Below are positions 20,539 through 32,447 of a DNA stretch of 64,000 bases, in pieces (position 1 is the stretch's first letter; each line of letters starts with the position of its first letter). The notes under the pieces are model-generated. The model did no database searches. It had not been told where the DNA came from and saw nothing but the letters and a program-made list of their open reading frames with translations. This DNA is from Collybiopsis luxurians FD-317 M1. Lineage: Eukaryota; Basidiomycota; Agaricomycetes; Agaricales; Omphalotaceae. The DNA lies in the NCBI GenBank assembly GCA_000827265.1, contig KN834749.1, positions 1,353,500-1,417,499 on the forward strand, written 5' to 3'. The translations under genes were made by a program, and so were the position numbers.

Positions 20539-23500
20539 TTAAGATCTTCCCAGAGCAACCGCTCGACGTCGGTCGCGCACCTTGCGCGACTCCCGATGAA
20601 AAGTGATAATACCATACCGCACTTGGTCAAATTTCGAATCATTAATTGCCCTACAACTCAGGTCAGTACAAACTAGGCTTAAAGTCTCGCAAGACACGTA
20701 CGAGGTGATTTCAGTAAGAAATTTTTGTTTCACTTTATCCGGAACAATTGCAGGGGGCATCCGCTGCAAGACATCCGGAAGCCATGCCAGCATTTGAGTG
20801 GGCCAAGTTGCAGCCATGATACGGAAGATAGATATCACAATGGAATCGCTCTCCGGAGGGAAATCTCCAACCAATCCCATGAGCAAGCCACCGACGAAAT
20901 TCGCTCCTTGGCTATTCAGAACATTGTGGATGTTGTTGGCATATGTGATAAAATTCGGGGGGTTTGGCGTCGACGGATCCAAGCACGGGTGGCTAAAAAT
21001 ATCTTGGAACAATTCAAGCGCACTGTTTACCACATCAGACTGAACGAGTGTGAGCGCTGCAGATGCTGCCTGGAATGCCGATGGAAATATTGTGGAGTCG
21101 AAGTAAATATTTGGGATCGTACGAAGCATTTGGTTCGAAAGCCGCACGTAATCATCAAGAACTACATTCAGGTCAAAATCTCGAAGATCGCGTTGCGGCA
21201 ATGAATATTTACCATCAGACAACGATCCTGCGGGCTGCGTTTGCAGCAAATTCATCAATTTAATGGTGGAACGACGGAATAGCGCGGAAAAGGTGGAATG
21301 AAGGTTTTGGTCCTCTTCGTCTCCAAATTGACTGACAAGCTTGCCACCAATCCAAAGATAGCTGGCAATGCCTGTCGCCTCGAAGCCCATTGTCATACTC
21401 GCGACGACAGCAGGTGCCACAGTTAAGACGCCACGGTCGAAGAGGCTCAATCCATATCTCAAAACTCTGGTTGCCCTTTCAGCGAGTTCAGGATCTGTGC
21501 CGTACTTGGACAGAAACACTTGAAAAATAGACCAGCTTTCCTCACAAGTGTTCTGGCAGGCGGCTGGAAGTTCTTCGCCAAAACTACCGATCACATATAG
21601 CATGGCCTCAAGATTCTCAAGTCCGTCTGGGATGGTAAGCGTTGATTGAGGCGTACAGAAAGGTCTGCAATAATAAGCTTACCCGAAACGGCCTGCAGTT
21701 CTTGTTTCGTGGCTTGACCAGGCTTGCTTGCCACAGCATGAATGACAGTTAGAATATCCAACGAGAACGATTTGAGTGATTCCGACGCTTTCTGCATAGG
21801 CATTGCTGAGATGACATGAGCTATTGCCTCATAAATTTTGCGTCGATCATCCTGTAGCAGCTTCGATCCAACAGCGTTGAGAAAGGTATGTAGGGTGGGC
21901 AGTACAGCTACGAGATGCTGGAATTTTCGAGAATTAGATTAACATCTGACATGGACTGTTGGAAAGTTGTTACCTGTTTGCAATCTTGACATAGATACTT
22001 GAGCGCTTGGCCAGCAGCAGCGCACACTTCCAAGTCAGGATCCTCGAATCCAGCAGAGATATACTGCAATTGCAATTGAATGTAATCTGGATGCATGCTG
22101 ATCCATTCCGTATAGCGTGATATGATTAACAGAGCTGCATAACGGACTCTAGGATGGAGAGGAAGCTGGGGCACGAGCTGAAGGATTTTTGGTACAGCAT
22201 TTTCGTCTTGAGGATCAAGAACTGCTCCCATAGAGCGCAAAGCAAACAGAGGCGCTTCGATTTCTTGCCAGGACATGCTGTCCTGGGGACGAGATAGTGC
22301 AGATGCAATCATGTCATATGTGGCAAGCAGGCAAGACTCCGTCTCAAGCACATCGCAACAATCTTTCAAGGTATCACCCATTACATGACGGAACGCTCTA
22401 AAGTCCTCGGCTTCTTGTCCAGAAAGAGGTGTCGCATCCGGTGGAAACTGCAAATGTTTAATGATAACAGTCATGACTGAACGGTACACCTGTGCAAAGA
22501 GAGGGGGGACAGAGGACTTCTTCCCTATGACCTGCGCCAGGCGGGACCAGAATGGAAATGTGATGGGTACTATGTCCAGATCTGGGTAGGCGGTGCACTC
22601 GGCGAGCGCTTCAACGATGGGATAGAAGGATTCGGAGTGGTGTACAATCAACATTCGATAGGTTTCCCCAGCTTCCGCAAAAATACGAGCGTACCCTCGG
22701 ACTCTGTCAGGATTTTCGCGATCTTTTACGAGCGAGGATTTTAGTGCTATAACTTGAGGCACTATGAGTTCAATCAAAGCCATGTTATCGTCTATTTCCT
22801 GAGTTTCGTGAATGATATCGCAGATAAGATCGACCACCGAATCGAATAATCGATCTGATGATATGGCTTCGAACGCAAAACCAAGGAGGGGTGACGAGGC
22901 CAAATCTGGAAGATTGACTTCTCCAGAAACGACCCAGCTGCGCAAACAGGTAAAAACCTGGTTCTGAATATCAATCGTGACGCCTGAGCAGACACCCGTT
23001 AGTAACGCAATGTTGTAAAAAGAGCCAGCATACGCACCAGGAGCCTGTATGTAGACGTTCAATAAATCGAGTACTTTTTTGACGTTCCCTGTGACGAGAA
23101 CAGACAATCGGTCATTCCATTCAGCATCCTAGAGAAGAGAGAAATTTAGGGCAGCCAGTAAAGACCCAGATGGAAAAGACAACACTGACGGTAATAGGTA
23201 CTTTGTGGTTTGTATGCAGCTCTTCTGGGAGTAAAGTGAGAAATTGCAGTAGGGTGTGTACCGTATTGGGATTTGATCCAAATTTCGAGATAATAGCTTC
23301 CACCGCATTGCCCCATGCAGGAAATTGCATTGCCAGACCAGCCAACGCGAGACATAACTGAACAATAATATTACGTGGACCAGAAGCATACGCTTCTAAT
23401 GCAGTGATAAGCGTGTCTCTGAGGGCAGGTAGATTGGCTGGGTCAACTTGAGCGAGATCGTAGGTGACCTTGCAAGATCAACGATACTCAGTGTATATCA

Positions 23501-23798
23501 AATTATAAGCCACTGATTTGGACGTACTTTGGTTCGGAATGTCTGGGCAGCAAATACTTTGGCTGCAGGAGGCGCGTCCGGAGAGAGGAGCAGGACGTTG
23601 CAGGTGGTCCAAGCCTCAGGCTGCGGGGGCGCATTGATTCACAAGTCAGACTGAATAGTCGAAGAACGGTCCAGGCGAAATATAATTTACAGAGTGTTGG
23701 AATTCTTGCAGCCAGTTGTTGGCTTTGTCGAGCGATGCCTTGTCCGGAGTGCGAGTGAAGACATCGAGAGCGGCCAATAATGCTGGTATATCAGCCAT
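20539..23798 (-). CDS. MTR10: Importin-beta-like karyopherin Mtr10/transportin-3
   Basis: HEAT-repeat nuclear import receptor; in yeast Mtr10 imports Npl3 and takes part in tRNA re-import, and animal TNPO3 imports SR proteins. The start at 23798 gives MADIPALLAALDVFTRTPDK with an importin N-domain (WLQEFQHS, EAWTTCNVLLLSPDAPPAAK, FAAQTFRTKVTYDL). The middle holds a long HEAT array (LPALRDTLITALEAYASGPR, LALAGLAMQFPAWGNAVEAI, LLQFLTLLPEEL, then FWSRLAQVIGKKS). The C-terminal half ends FHRESRKVRDRRRAVALGRS with the stop at 20539. Length of about 940 residues and the EALLEFL-type spacing fit Mtr10 rather than importin-13, but the choice is from memory. A 140-bp gap with a short AT repeat separates it from LSC1 on the same strand. 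Confidence 0.85.
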
Positions 23799-24137
23799 TT
23801 TAAAAGTAATCAAGGTGAGAGAACAAAGTAAGAAGCGGTGTGACTTATCACGATTATATCAGCCTCAAATCAGAAAAAAATTATACTGTATGGTATATTT
23901 CATATTGAAACGTAGCTCCAAATGAAAACACAGAAAATAAATCGTAACTAACAAGGAGCAAGTAGACTGAAAGTATCCATTATCAAAAAGAGTGTGAATG
24001 TTCAAAAGACACCAAGACGGTAACCAAGTATTACGGGCGCAAAAGCGTACAAGACACAGGAAAAGGTAATGAAACAACAAAAAGTTTCCGCCAGCTGAGT
24101 GCAGAACAAAACAGCCATCTCGAGCGCGGAAGGTATT

Positions 24138-25914
24138 CTACGCACGAAGGAAACCCTTTTTTCTGCCAGTCTATGGAAGAAAAGATTTGATAAGTATACT
24201 GCAGAATGAGGCGGGAACAAACATACCGCATTCTTCTCCGGAGTGACCGGTCGACCAGTCTCAACCTTCCGTTTCTTCTCCTCTAGATCAAGCCGTTGCT
24301 TTTCCAGCGCCTCTTTCATCTCCTTGTGGCGAGCGTACAGTTCCTCTTCGGACTGCTTAAGTTTAGCCTCCTTTTCTTGCACCTTTTGCTGGAAGACCAT
24401 CTTCATTTCTGCCTCCATCTTTGCAAGCTTGGCTTCGTGCATTACACGCTCTTCCTGCATACGAGCGGCAGGGCTAAAAAAACAAACGGTATTCAGGTAC
24501 TGTAACGGAGAAGGACGTGAAGCACTTCTTACTTGATCTCCTTGAAGACGCTCGAGTCTTGCGCAACACCCATGCTTAGGAGTTTCTCTGTACGCCAGTT
24601 CTCGTACAAGACGTCATTGGTATACTCTCGAAGCTCCTCCATGTTCGTACGGACGAGCATTTGTCGAAGTTTGACAAAGTCACAGTGCTACAAAGGGACC
24701 CGTAAGTTTCAGGTTAAGTACGGATACAGGATGGTACACACCTCCTCATTGTCAACTTCCACGACACCCCAAGGATATGTACGTCCCCTGACCTTGCGAC
24801 CGTCTGAGGCAGTAACAAAGGTGTTAGAGCCGACAACTGCGAACGGAATCTTGCTGGCAATTTCCTCATTTTCCGCAATAGTCTCCTCATCTTCATTTTC
24901 ATAGGTAGGGGCCTGGAAGATGTGTATGTTGTGATGCTGGATGTCAGAAAGAATCTAAAAAATGAAGGCATTGAATCCTGCGTTAACGACGGGAGGCATG
25001 ATCATCGTACCCGCTGCTTGAAGAGAGCAATTTCCTCGTCGGTCATGGTGTCAGCCTTTGCAATTACGGGGATCAAGTTGACTTTTGTGTGCAACCGGCG
25101 CATAAACTCAATATCAATCTGCTTCAGCCTTTGCAATGAGCGGAGTAAGAAGGGCTTCGTGATCGTAAATTTCAGAAGTGACTTACGAATGACCAGTGGG
25201 CTGTATGAAGTAAAGGCAAGCATGAACACGGTTGTCGACAATCTTCAGGCGGTTTACACGGTTCTCCTGCTCAAGGTAAGAGTCGAACCTGGACTCGATA
25301 TTCTCCACAATGGGCTTCCAGCTACCGAAGACAGCCATGGATAAATGTCAGAATGGGGGTTGGGCAAAGTACACACCTGTCGTCGTTGTTAACGAAATCC
25401 CCGAACCCAGGGGTGTCCACGACAGTAAGGTGGAGCCGGACACCGTTCTCTTCGATGTCTATCACGTAAAAGGAAGGTAAGCTAAGACGAATTAGGAGGA
25501 CGGGCACACGTACCAGCACCAATGCTTTCGATGGCAACAGTTTTGGGCCTCTCTGCAGAAGGGTGCAAAGGCTCCTTGGGAGGATAGAGAGTAGTGTTAA
25601 ACAGCGTGTTTATGAGCGTAGACTTGCCCAGACCCGACTCGCCTTCATGGGTAGATTTGAGAAAAAAAAATGGTAGATGAGCATGCAGCGAACTTACCAA
25701 CAACCATGGCGGTAAATTGGAAACCTTTCCTGACACTCTTCCTGTGCACTTGATTGGGAAGGTTGGCGAAGCCGACGTATCCCATAAGTTTTTTTCGGAT
25801 AACTGGTGAGATACCAGTGGGCTGAGGAGAGGTTTGGCCGAAAGAGGTGGTCGAGCCATTAGGAATGCCGTTGGAGTAGTCTCCGTCGCGTGAAGAAACG
25901 TATGAGTCCGACAT
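24138..25914 (-). CDS. CDC3: Septin, Cdc3 group
   Basis: GTP-binding cytoskeletal protein of septin filaments at septa and clamp-forming necks. After a short Ser-rich N-terminus comes the polybasic, membrane-binding region ([20 protein letters not shown] and [15 protein letters not shown]). G1 is [10 protein letters not shown]3 DTPGFGD, G4 AKADT. The septin unique element and a C-terminal coiled coil follow ([40 protein letters not shown]). The true C-terminus uses an intron after PEKNA and ends [13 protein letters not shown] at 24138-24140. The [12 protein letters not shown] pattern and TLYPPKE are typical of Cdc3/Spn1. About eight introns. Confidence 0.92.
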
Positions 25915-26677
25915 CTAGACCTTCTGAGCAAGTGGAGGTGGGGGAAAGTAGGTAAGAACGAACTTTGGGCAACTGACACGAATCTGCAATGGAAGGAGAT
26001 GGTGTGACACTCAAATTCTGGGTCACCGCCGGCTTCCGGTCTCTCGTTCGGCCATTCTTTCGCCGCTCCCAACTTTTCGGCCGGGGCGTCACTATCTAGT
26101 ACCAGCCTTCAGTTTCTTTCGAGCTCTAGTGAGTTGAAGCTGGAGATTCTGGCTTACCAGTACAATAGGTATCTTCATGGTCTAGTCGGAACACGCCTTA
26201 TCACCTTTCACTGTATATGTGCTTCCAACATGCGTAGAACGAAAGCAAAGTTTCTCCCTATTGGCCAGCAGGTATATACATACCGGCCGTATCCAGCCAT
26301 ACTCCTGCAAGCCTCAACAGCTTTTTTTTTTTGTTGTAAATATTGGCTGCTAGGCTTAGGAGAGCAGTAGGTAAAAAAGCCAAAATTCCACGATCAGATG
26401 CCCTCACCCTCACCTCCAATACGCGCATAAAACCCGGGGCGATTGAGCCAAGTTGAGGCGATTTACGGCAGTACGGTCGATAAATGATAGCTTACAGCGG
26501 ACATTTCCAATATTCGAGGCTTCCATGATGTCAGATTACGGAAAAAATTTTGCTATTTACAGTCGACAAGCCGTTAAAACTGGCTGGCAAGGGACAACAG
26601 TTGTTTCAAAAAGCTCAAGAAAAGCTCGTTCTTTGTCGATTTTCAGATAAAATTATTTACGAATGGATGGACGAGGG
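25915..26677. other. Intergenic region, no gene supported
   Basis: This 763-nt interval lies between the septin start and the nitrilase stop, both on the minus strand, so it should contain the septin promoter. Frames on either strand are short and show no family features. A T/A run occurs near 26322-26331. Confidence 0.6.
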
Positions 26678-27890
26678 TTAACAGGTATTGGTCTTGAGCT
26701 CGAAGACTGATAAAGGAGACATAAGTACAGGCGAATTTCCACATTCCCTGTCGCAATGCAACGTACCATCTGGTCGAGCGTAATGGCCCGTGGTATCAAG
26801 ATCAAACTTTCCGCGGATACACTCATCCAAATCTAAATCTGCTGTTAGGACACCTTCTTCTCCCAACAGTGGACCCGCAAGTATCCTTCCCAGAGGGCTG
26901 ACAATCACAGACCCGCCTGCAATCATTACATTGTCTGCATTGCGAGTATTCACGTCTGCAACGGCATGACGTTCAGGATAATCTTTTTCCTGCGCAAATT
27001 GACAGGCCGAGAGAACGAAACAGCGTCCTTCCATGGCAATATGTACCATAGAGTTCTGCCATACGGGTCGAGCATCTACAGTCGGGGCACAGTATATTTG
27101 CGTGCCCTGAGAGTAATAGTAGGTTCGCACTGTCAATTCCGTGAGTGAGAGTGAGTATAGTCCCTGTTTTTGACGTACAAAGAGGCATGTAATTTTCCCT
27201 GAACGAAGTTATTAATTCAAAAGACTTTCAATACTGTATAAATCCATGTATTTACCAACAAATGCTTGCAGATATTTTCGCTGTGATTTCCTGTTCCCGA
27301 TGAGGAGTCAAGAACGACGTCGAAAGGACCGGAAGTGTCGAACCGTCTCCTTGTCCCCAAATCAAGCGTTCAGCGGCAGTGGGTACGAGTTTACGATGTT
27401 TACCGACATAGCCTTTTGTTGGATCCACAAAAATTGCAGTACAATACAGCGTGCCTCCATCCCGTTCAATGACACCGGACACGATGAATACTCCCGTATC
27501 TCGGCTTATTTGCTCGACCTGAGAAATGGCAGGTGATGGTATATCTATGGCTGCATTGTAATATCGAAGGAATTCTTCTCGGCCTTCTGCTGAACGGTCC
27601 CCAACAACAACGCCAAAAGTCGAAAATTTGGGATACCCGCCGATGCTTCGAAGATTTGATTCTCAACGAATGGGATTGAAAAGATGAGCAACATACAACG
27701 CCTCTGGAAAAACCACCAATTGCGATCCGTCCCTTCACACATATTAGCTGAACAAGAGGGAAGGATTAATCGCCTACCGCTCTGAGGCGAGGCGCGTGAG
27801 CTTTTCCAGTTTGTCCAGTGTACTGGACAACGAGTAGGCTTGTGTAGCAGTTTGTACAACAGACGCACGTATAATTCTGGAGGAAGACAT
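26678..27890 (-). CDS. Nitrilase (carbon-nitrogen hydrolase family)
   Basis: Predicted to hydrolyse nitriles to acids and ammonia in the cytosol; the substrate is not readable. Exon 1 from 27890 encodes MSSSRIIRASVVQTATQAYS and then LDKLEKLTRLASER. After an intron come DGSQLVVFPEAF and IGGYPKFSTFGVVVGDRSAE, which include the catalytic Glu (FPEAF). The Lys motif is HRKLVPTAAERLIWGQGDGS and the Cys nucleophile sits in SASICWENYMPL. Other blocks are YCAPTVDARPVWQNSM and GRCFVLSACQFA. A GTACGT donor after ARPD and a CAG acceptor give a short tail, VFELKTNTC, then the stop. The GHYARPD ending argues for nitrilase over cyanide hydratase. All three catalytic residues are intact. Confidence 0.9.
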
Positions 27891-28013
27891 GAGCGATAGC
27901 AGTAAAGTTTTCGAATCGATTGGAGATCTTTTTAAAGTGATACACGGCCCGATGGCGGAAAAACAATCACGACGAATTGTAGTAATTCACAAGAGCGCAT
28001 GACATTCGAAAGA

Positions 28014-28917
28014 TTACATGCCCTGAGTTATAGTATGAGATCTATCTGGTAGCCACTGCTTAGGGAAGTCACGTATTGTCGGACGAGCATGAACGCGACC
28101 CCGAAGATGCTCTCCGAGCTTTCTTTTTCGTGCGGCAGAATAAACGTGGCGAACGTCCTGAGGAACATCCTGAAAAGTATCGTTCTTACTCTGTGAAAGA
28201 TATTACCAACCAGGCCAAAGTTAAGACAGGAATTTAAACACACATTAGCTTCTCCAATTAACCTGTCTAATGTGTCACTAATCCACTTGAGGTTTTGGGC
28301 TGGATGAAGAAACTGTTCGCAGGAGATTTTGACAAACCCATTTCCCCATGGTTTCACGTCGCTCACACCAGAGTTTGAGGGGGGTCTGAGCGACCAACGA
28401 GGACCAGCGAGGAGTTTCAGCTTGTGCACGGCCTGGTCATTCCGCAATGGAAGGTCATCCAGGGCAACGACAACAACCCGTTTAGAAGTAGCGGGGTGGT
28501 CTTCCCCGCCATACTCTAATGAGCGGACAATGAGAGGGGAGTTTTCAGGCTCGGTAAAAGGTTTTCGGTACGCTGCAAACAGGTGAAGACTTCAAAGCAA
28601 ATACAGAGGACAATACGCGTACCAACAAGTTTGGGCATTTCGTGTTCTATGAGACGAAGGTAGTAGAGAGTCTGGCGCTGTTCTCTGAGCATCAAATGAC
28701 CAGCAGAAGTTGTATCGTCGTCGTCGAAGTCATAGTCGAGCATCTCATCCGCCTCCCATTCGTCTACGAAGTCTTCAGGTTTGGTAGATTTTTGAGCCGC
28801 TATTGTGGGTGACGCGTGGAGATATCGAGCCAAGCGTAGTTGAGGATGCAATGACGGTCGAAAGGAAGGGGAAGAACGGGCAAGAGTGCGACCAAGGGAA
28901 GCGGCAAGAAAAGACAT
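28014..28917 (-). CDS. RSM24: Mitochondrial small ribosomal subunit protein mS35 (Rsm24)
   Basis: Mitochondria-specific ribosomal protein. The start at 28917 begins a presequence, MSFLAASLGRTLARSSPSFR, rich in Ser and Arg. An acidic stretch follows (FVDEWEADEMLDYDFDDDD), then YRKPFTEPENSPLIVRSLEY and GGEDHPATSKRVVVVALDDL, LPLRNDQAVHKLKLLAGPRW, the family core. The last exon opens with the CACAG acceptor before AGTAAGAA and reads SKNDTFQDVPQDVRHVYS, then RKRKLGEHLRGRVHARPTIR and PKQWLPDRS, ending at TAA 28014-28016. A longer start at 28971 would overlap the divergent CZIB start. It lies directly upstream, on the minus strand, of nitrilase (124 bp). Confidence 0.87.
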
Positions 28918-28955
28918 AGAAGAAAAAGAAATGGAATGGGCGTCTATCCCATAAC
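28918..28955. promoter_or_regulatory. 38-bp divergent gap between mS35 and CZIB start codons
   Basis: The two start codons are only 38 bp apart on opposite strands, so the 5' leaders or core promoters must be very short, overlapping, or the transcripts must overlap. No recognisable motif was seen in the gap. Confidence 0.5.
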
Positions 28956-29701
28956 ATGGTTGTAAGTGCAATTCTCCGTCTTCTATCTCTGGTTAAGTTT
29001 CCTCCACAGCTCCTTCTTCTCTCTATCAAAGCAGAGCTAGAAAACGTCTCCGAACTCTCTCCTACCGACAATGACTTTGAATACTTCTTCCAGGTCTCGT
29101 TTGCGATTCTTTCCAGTCAACTAGAGCTCAAGTCCGAACAGGTGAAATGCACCAGCTGCAACGAAATTCATCCAAAATACGTTTCCATGAATCGTCAAGT
29201 ATGTACTAGTTTTGACTTTTCTAATTCTATATCAAAATGATGTCGCCAGGAAGAGTTTGAAGTCGCCGGAGGCAAAGGCGCGAAAGCTCATTTTGTCTGG
29301 CGATGCGGTCTATGTAAACGCGAGAGCTCTGCAAAGTTCGATTTGACCTCGCCTCCGCAACCTTATAACGCTGAGAATGGTCAATTCGCACCGTTCGTGA
29401 AACTGGAATGCAGAGGCCTGGAATTCATAAAGAAAGTGACTTGATCGATAATTACTTCTCCCTTTTGACTAATCATAATACCGCAGTTTTGACCCTAGGG
29501 TGAGCAAGCCTCACAGTTTTCTTGTATATGTCCTGTCTTTGTCTCAACCTGTAACAGGGCATCTGGAAATGTGTTGGCACTAAAGGGACGGTTTTTCCTG
29601 AAGTTGATTTGAGTGAAGAGAACCAATGGTCAGACTACGACGAGAACGCTGCCCTGCCTGTAGGGGTTTCCGATTTCGGCAGTAAGTGGTCTCGAGCATG
29701 A
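28956..29701 (+). CDS. CXXC zinc-binding protein, CZIB/DUF866 family
   Basis: Small zinc protein of poorly known function, conserved from fungi to animals (human C1orf123/CZIB). The ATG codes for M-V, then an intron, then LLLLSIKAELENVSEL and DNDFEYFFQ. The zinc ligands are in VKCTSCNEIHPK and WRCGLCKRE, two CxxC pairs. The C-terminus is VFPEVDLSEENQWSDYDENA and GVSDFGSKWSRA, TGA at 29699-29701. The exon boundary after CRGLEFIKK (about 29441) is troublesome. The family expects FDPR before GIWKCVG, and a 13-nt exon at about 29487-29499 would supply it, but out of phase with the only visible GT donor. Skipping it to the acceptor at about 29559 keeps the frame. Confidence 0.85.
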
Positions 29702-29863
29702 TAAACTTCTCAATGTATGGCATGACAAGGGTATAATGTGATATAAATAAATAAAAAAACAATGTTGCATGGTTAGTCGTTCCCTCCCGATCGGAAGACG
29801 TAAAGATTCTCCCCCCTAAATCGTTCTTCCGTTCAATGGCGGAAGATTTCGCATTCAACTTTT

Positions 29864-32077
29864 CTACTTGGGATCCTGACCAGTTAATTCAACTTGAGAG
29901 TCGTCTGGCCTTTTTCTGCCTTCCAGTGTCTCTCGCTTCCACTCAGGGTTGCCGATCTTGAGTGTGTCAGCAACAGCATGGCCCACTTTTGAGACTTGTT
30001 CTTTGCCCGCCTCCTTCAAACGAGTCTGTTTCTTTTTCCATTTTCCAAGATGTTCAATCCTGATGGCACGTAGCATCAGCCAAGATTCAATATTTTCAAG
30101 GAGAAACTTACCCCCAGAGCGCAGCTTCAGCCTTACTGATTTTCACTTTGCTCGTATCGACTCCACGCTCGGCGAGAATATCAATAAATCGATGAAAATG
30201 CTGTTAGCAAGCTTGAGATGGTGAGTGGAACAGTGGACGAGATTTATCTCACATTGATGGAAGTCCTGAACAGGAATAAATAAATTAGCAGAGAATAATG
30301 AACAACCGATGGCCTACAGCCTTACCGATAGTGACCAGACAAGGGCGACAGAGTATGAATCAACCCGTCTTTGACCGATATCAATCCAGCAGACGTTACG
30401 ACTCCTCCGGCCAGAAAGCTGCTATGCTGAAAAGTGCCGGTATCTGTCGGTCGTTCAGATCTGCGAATCAGTGCAAAAGACATGAATGCGCACTCTTGAT
30501 ACCAATGAATAAGTTGTCTGAAACGATATAAGTCACAGGCAGATACCATTAGGGAAGAAAAATTTTACAATTCTTGTCCTGTGGGGAATAAAGAGTCAAC
30601 TACACGATACAATTGCGTCCAAGGCATCGATCTGGCTTACTGTGCTATAAATCCAAGTATTTCGCTTTACCGTTTTCCGCAAAAGTCGGTTTGTAACTCC
30701 ACGAACCGTAAAATACCGATAGAATACTTTCGACCAGCTGGATGTCCCCTTTGGAGGCCCTAAGTAGTGCATGGCAGCGGACTGTGTGCTAGAGCTATGG
30801 GAAGAAGCTATAGACTCGAAGCTTCCTCGATGTTGCACAGGTCGATCCGGCACATCGTCTGGGACAATACCGCTGCCATCACCGGAGTCTTTCCAACGTC
30901 CCGCTGTTGTGTCTACCAACTCGTTGGATCGAGCCCAGCGCAGTCTACCGGCGTCATCAATTTTGACGAGATAATTTAGTCCTTCCATGACAGTATCAGC
31001 AGATTTGCAAGTGTTTTCAATATCGACTTACTCTGTTCCGCTGAGAGATAACTGAATGTATGACAATCAGTGCTTTGACTACTGAAAGAAAATAGCAAGG
31101 TATATATACGTTATTCGCTGTACAAATCAAAAAAAGGTTCAGGTCTGATCTGTGAATACTGAGAGTCGAGGCTACCCTCTTACCTCCTTCTCAAGCTGTT
31201 CACGAGAACACTCGTCTAGAGACAAGTCTTTCCCGGAACCTCGATCGAGCCTATGATTACAGTTAGGATCACGATACCGAATAACTATTGTGAAATGTAC
31301 CATTTAAAGAAATTATCTGTAGTGGCTGATTTCTCCCAAACTCTATGGTAAAACTGCGCGAAAGAATTCCAGATGGAGTTATGTTCAAGTTTGACTTATC
31401 AAAAGAACACACTGACCTTGACTATAAGCCACCAGCGACGGTAAGTACAGAACACAATAGTTTCCCAAATCACGCACGATTTGAGCCATACCGATGCTTG
31501 CTAGTACTCGATTGATCAGAATGCAGCTTTGAATGAAATCAGCCAACCTACGAATCGACAAGCTCCAGCCAATGCTGCTCTTCCAGTTGTTTGTTCTCTG
31601 CTGGTCCTTCCTCGTCTCCCGATTGACTCATGACGTCATTTCCATCTCGAATTTTACTTGCGAAAAATGCGCCACGCTTCCACCGCTCCTTGACCGCATT
31701 CTTGCCTGCATCTGCACTTACTCTATGTACCTATTAGGATAGTATTTAGAGAATGATAGAGAATTTGCTCGAGAACTAGACGCAGTACTTTCAATCTCGC
31801 ATGGGTTGCAATATCCTGTGTCACATCAGTGGTCAATTTCGCTCGATATCTCGATGATACTCACTCTCCATCTCCGCTCCGAAGAAAGATACTCTTTCTG
31901 CAACTGAACACGACCGTTCCGCTGTCTCCATGCCTGCTGGATTTTGACAGCCGCCGCCCTTGCTCGTTCATCTTCTTCTGCTTCGCGTTTTCCATCGTGA
32001 TACCCATTTGCAATCTTTTCCAGGATCGTCGGCTTCTCATCCTTATTTTCCTCTAAAATTGTGTCTTCTCCAGCCAT
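29864..32077 (-). CDS. IQ-motif conserved fungal protein
   Basis: Predicted calmodulin-binding protein of a family I recall from basidiomycetes but cannot name a function for. The start at 32077 gives [20 protein letters not shown]. The IQ motif is [20 protein letters not shown]. Later exons read [20 protein letters not shown] and HWLELVDS, then [40 protein letters not shown] with [55 protein letters not shown] and the C-terminus [20 protein letters not shown]. About ten introns. Stop at 29864, tail-to-tail with CZIB. No enzymatic motif is seen. Confidence 0.75.
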
Positions 32078-32447
32078 GGTAATGAAAGAACAGGATAGAG
32101 ATGTTTGAAAGCGAAGTTCCGGATCCACTGCGCTAAGTAACAGCCAATGCAATGACATCATCAGATTGCGATTATGGAATTTAAGACTATTCGTATACTG
32201 AAAAGTGTGGATTGGGAATGTTTGGAAGAACAAAGAGACATGATAATGATCAAATGTGCGTGTAGAAACATGAGAGAAGGAGTGAATGAAAAGTAGGTGT
32301 GCGTAGATGAAGAATGCGACCAGAAAGCTAAACAAAGTGTACAAAGAGCAGATAACGGTCAACGAACTTGAGAGAACGAGACCCAGGGAAAGCTGAAAAA
32401 TCGGGCCAGCTATGATGTATACTGTAAAGTAAATATAATATCCTAAA

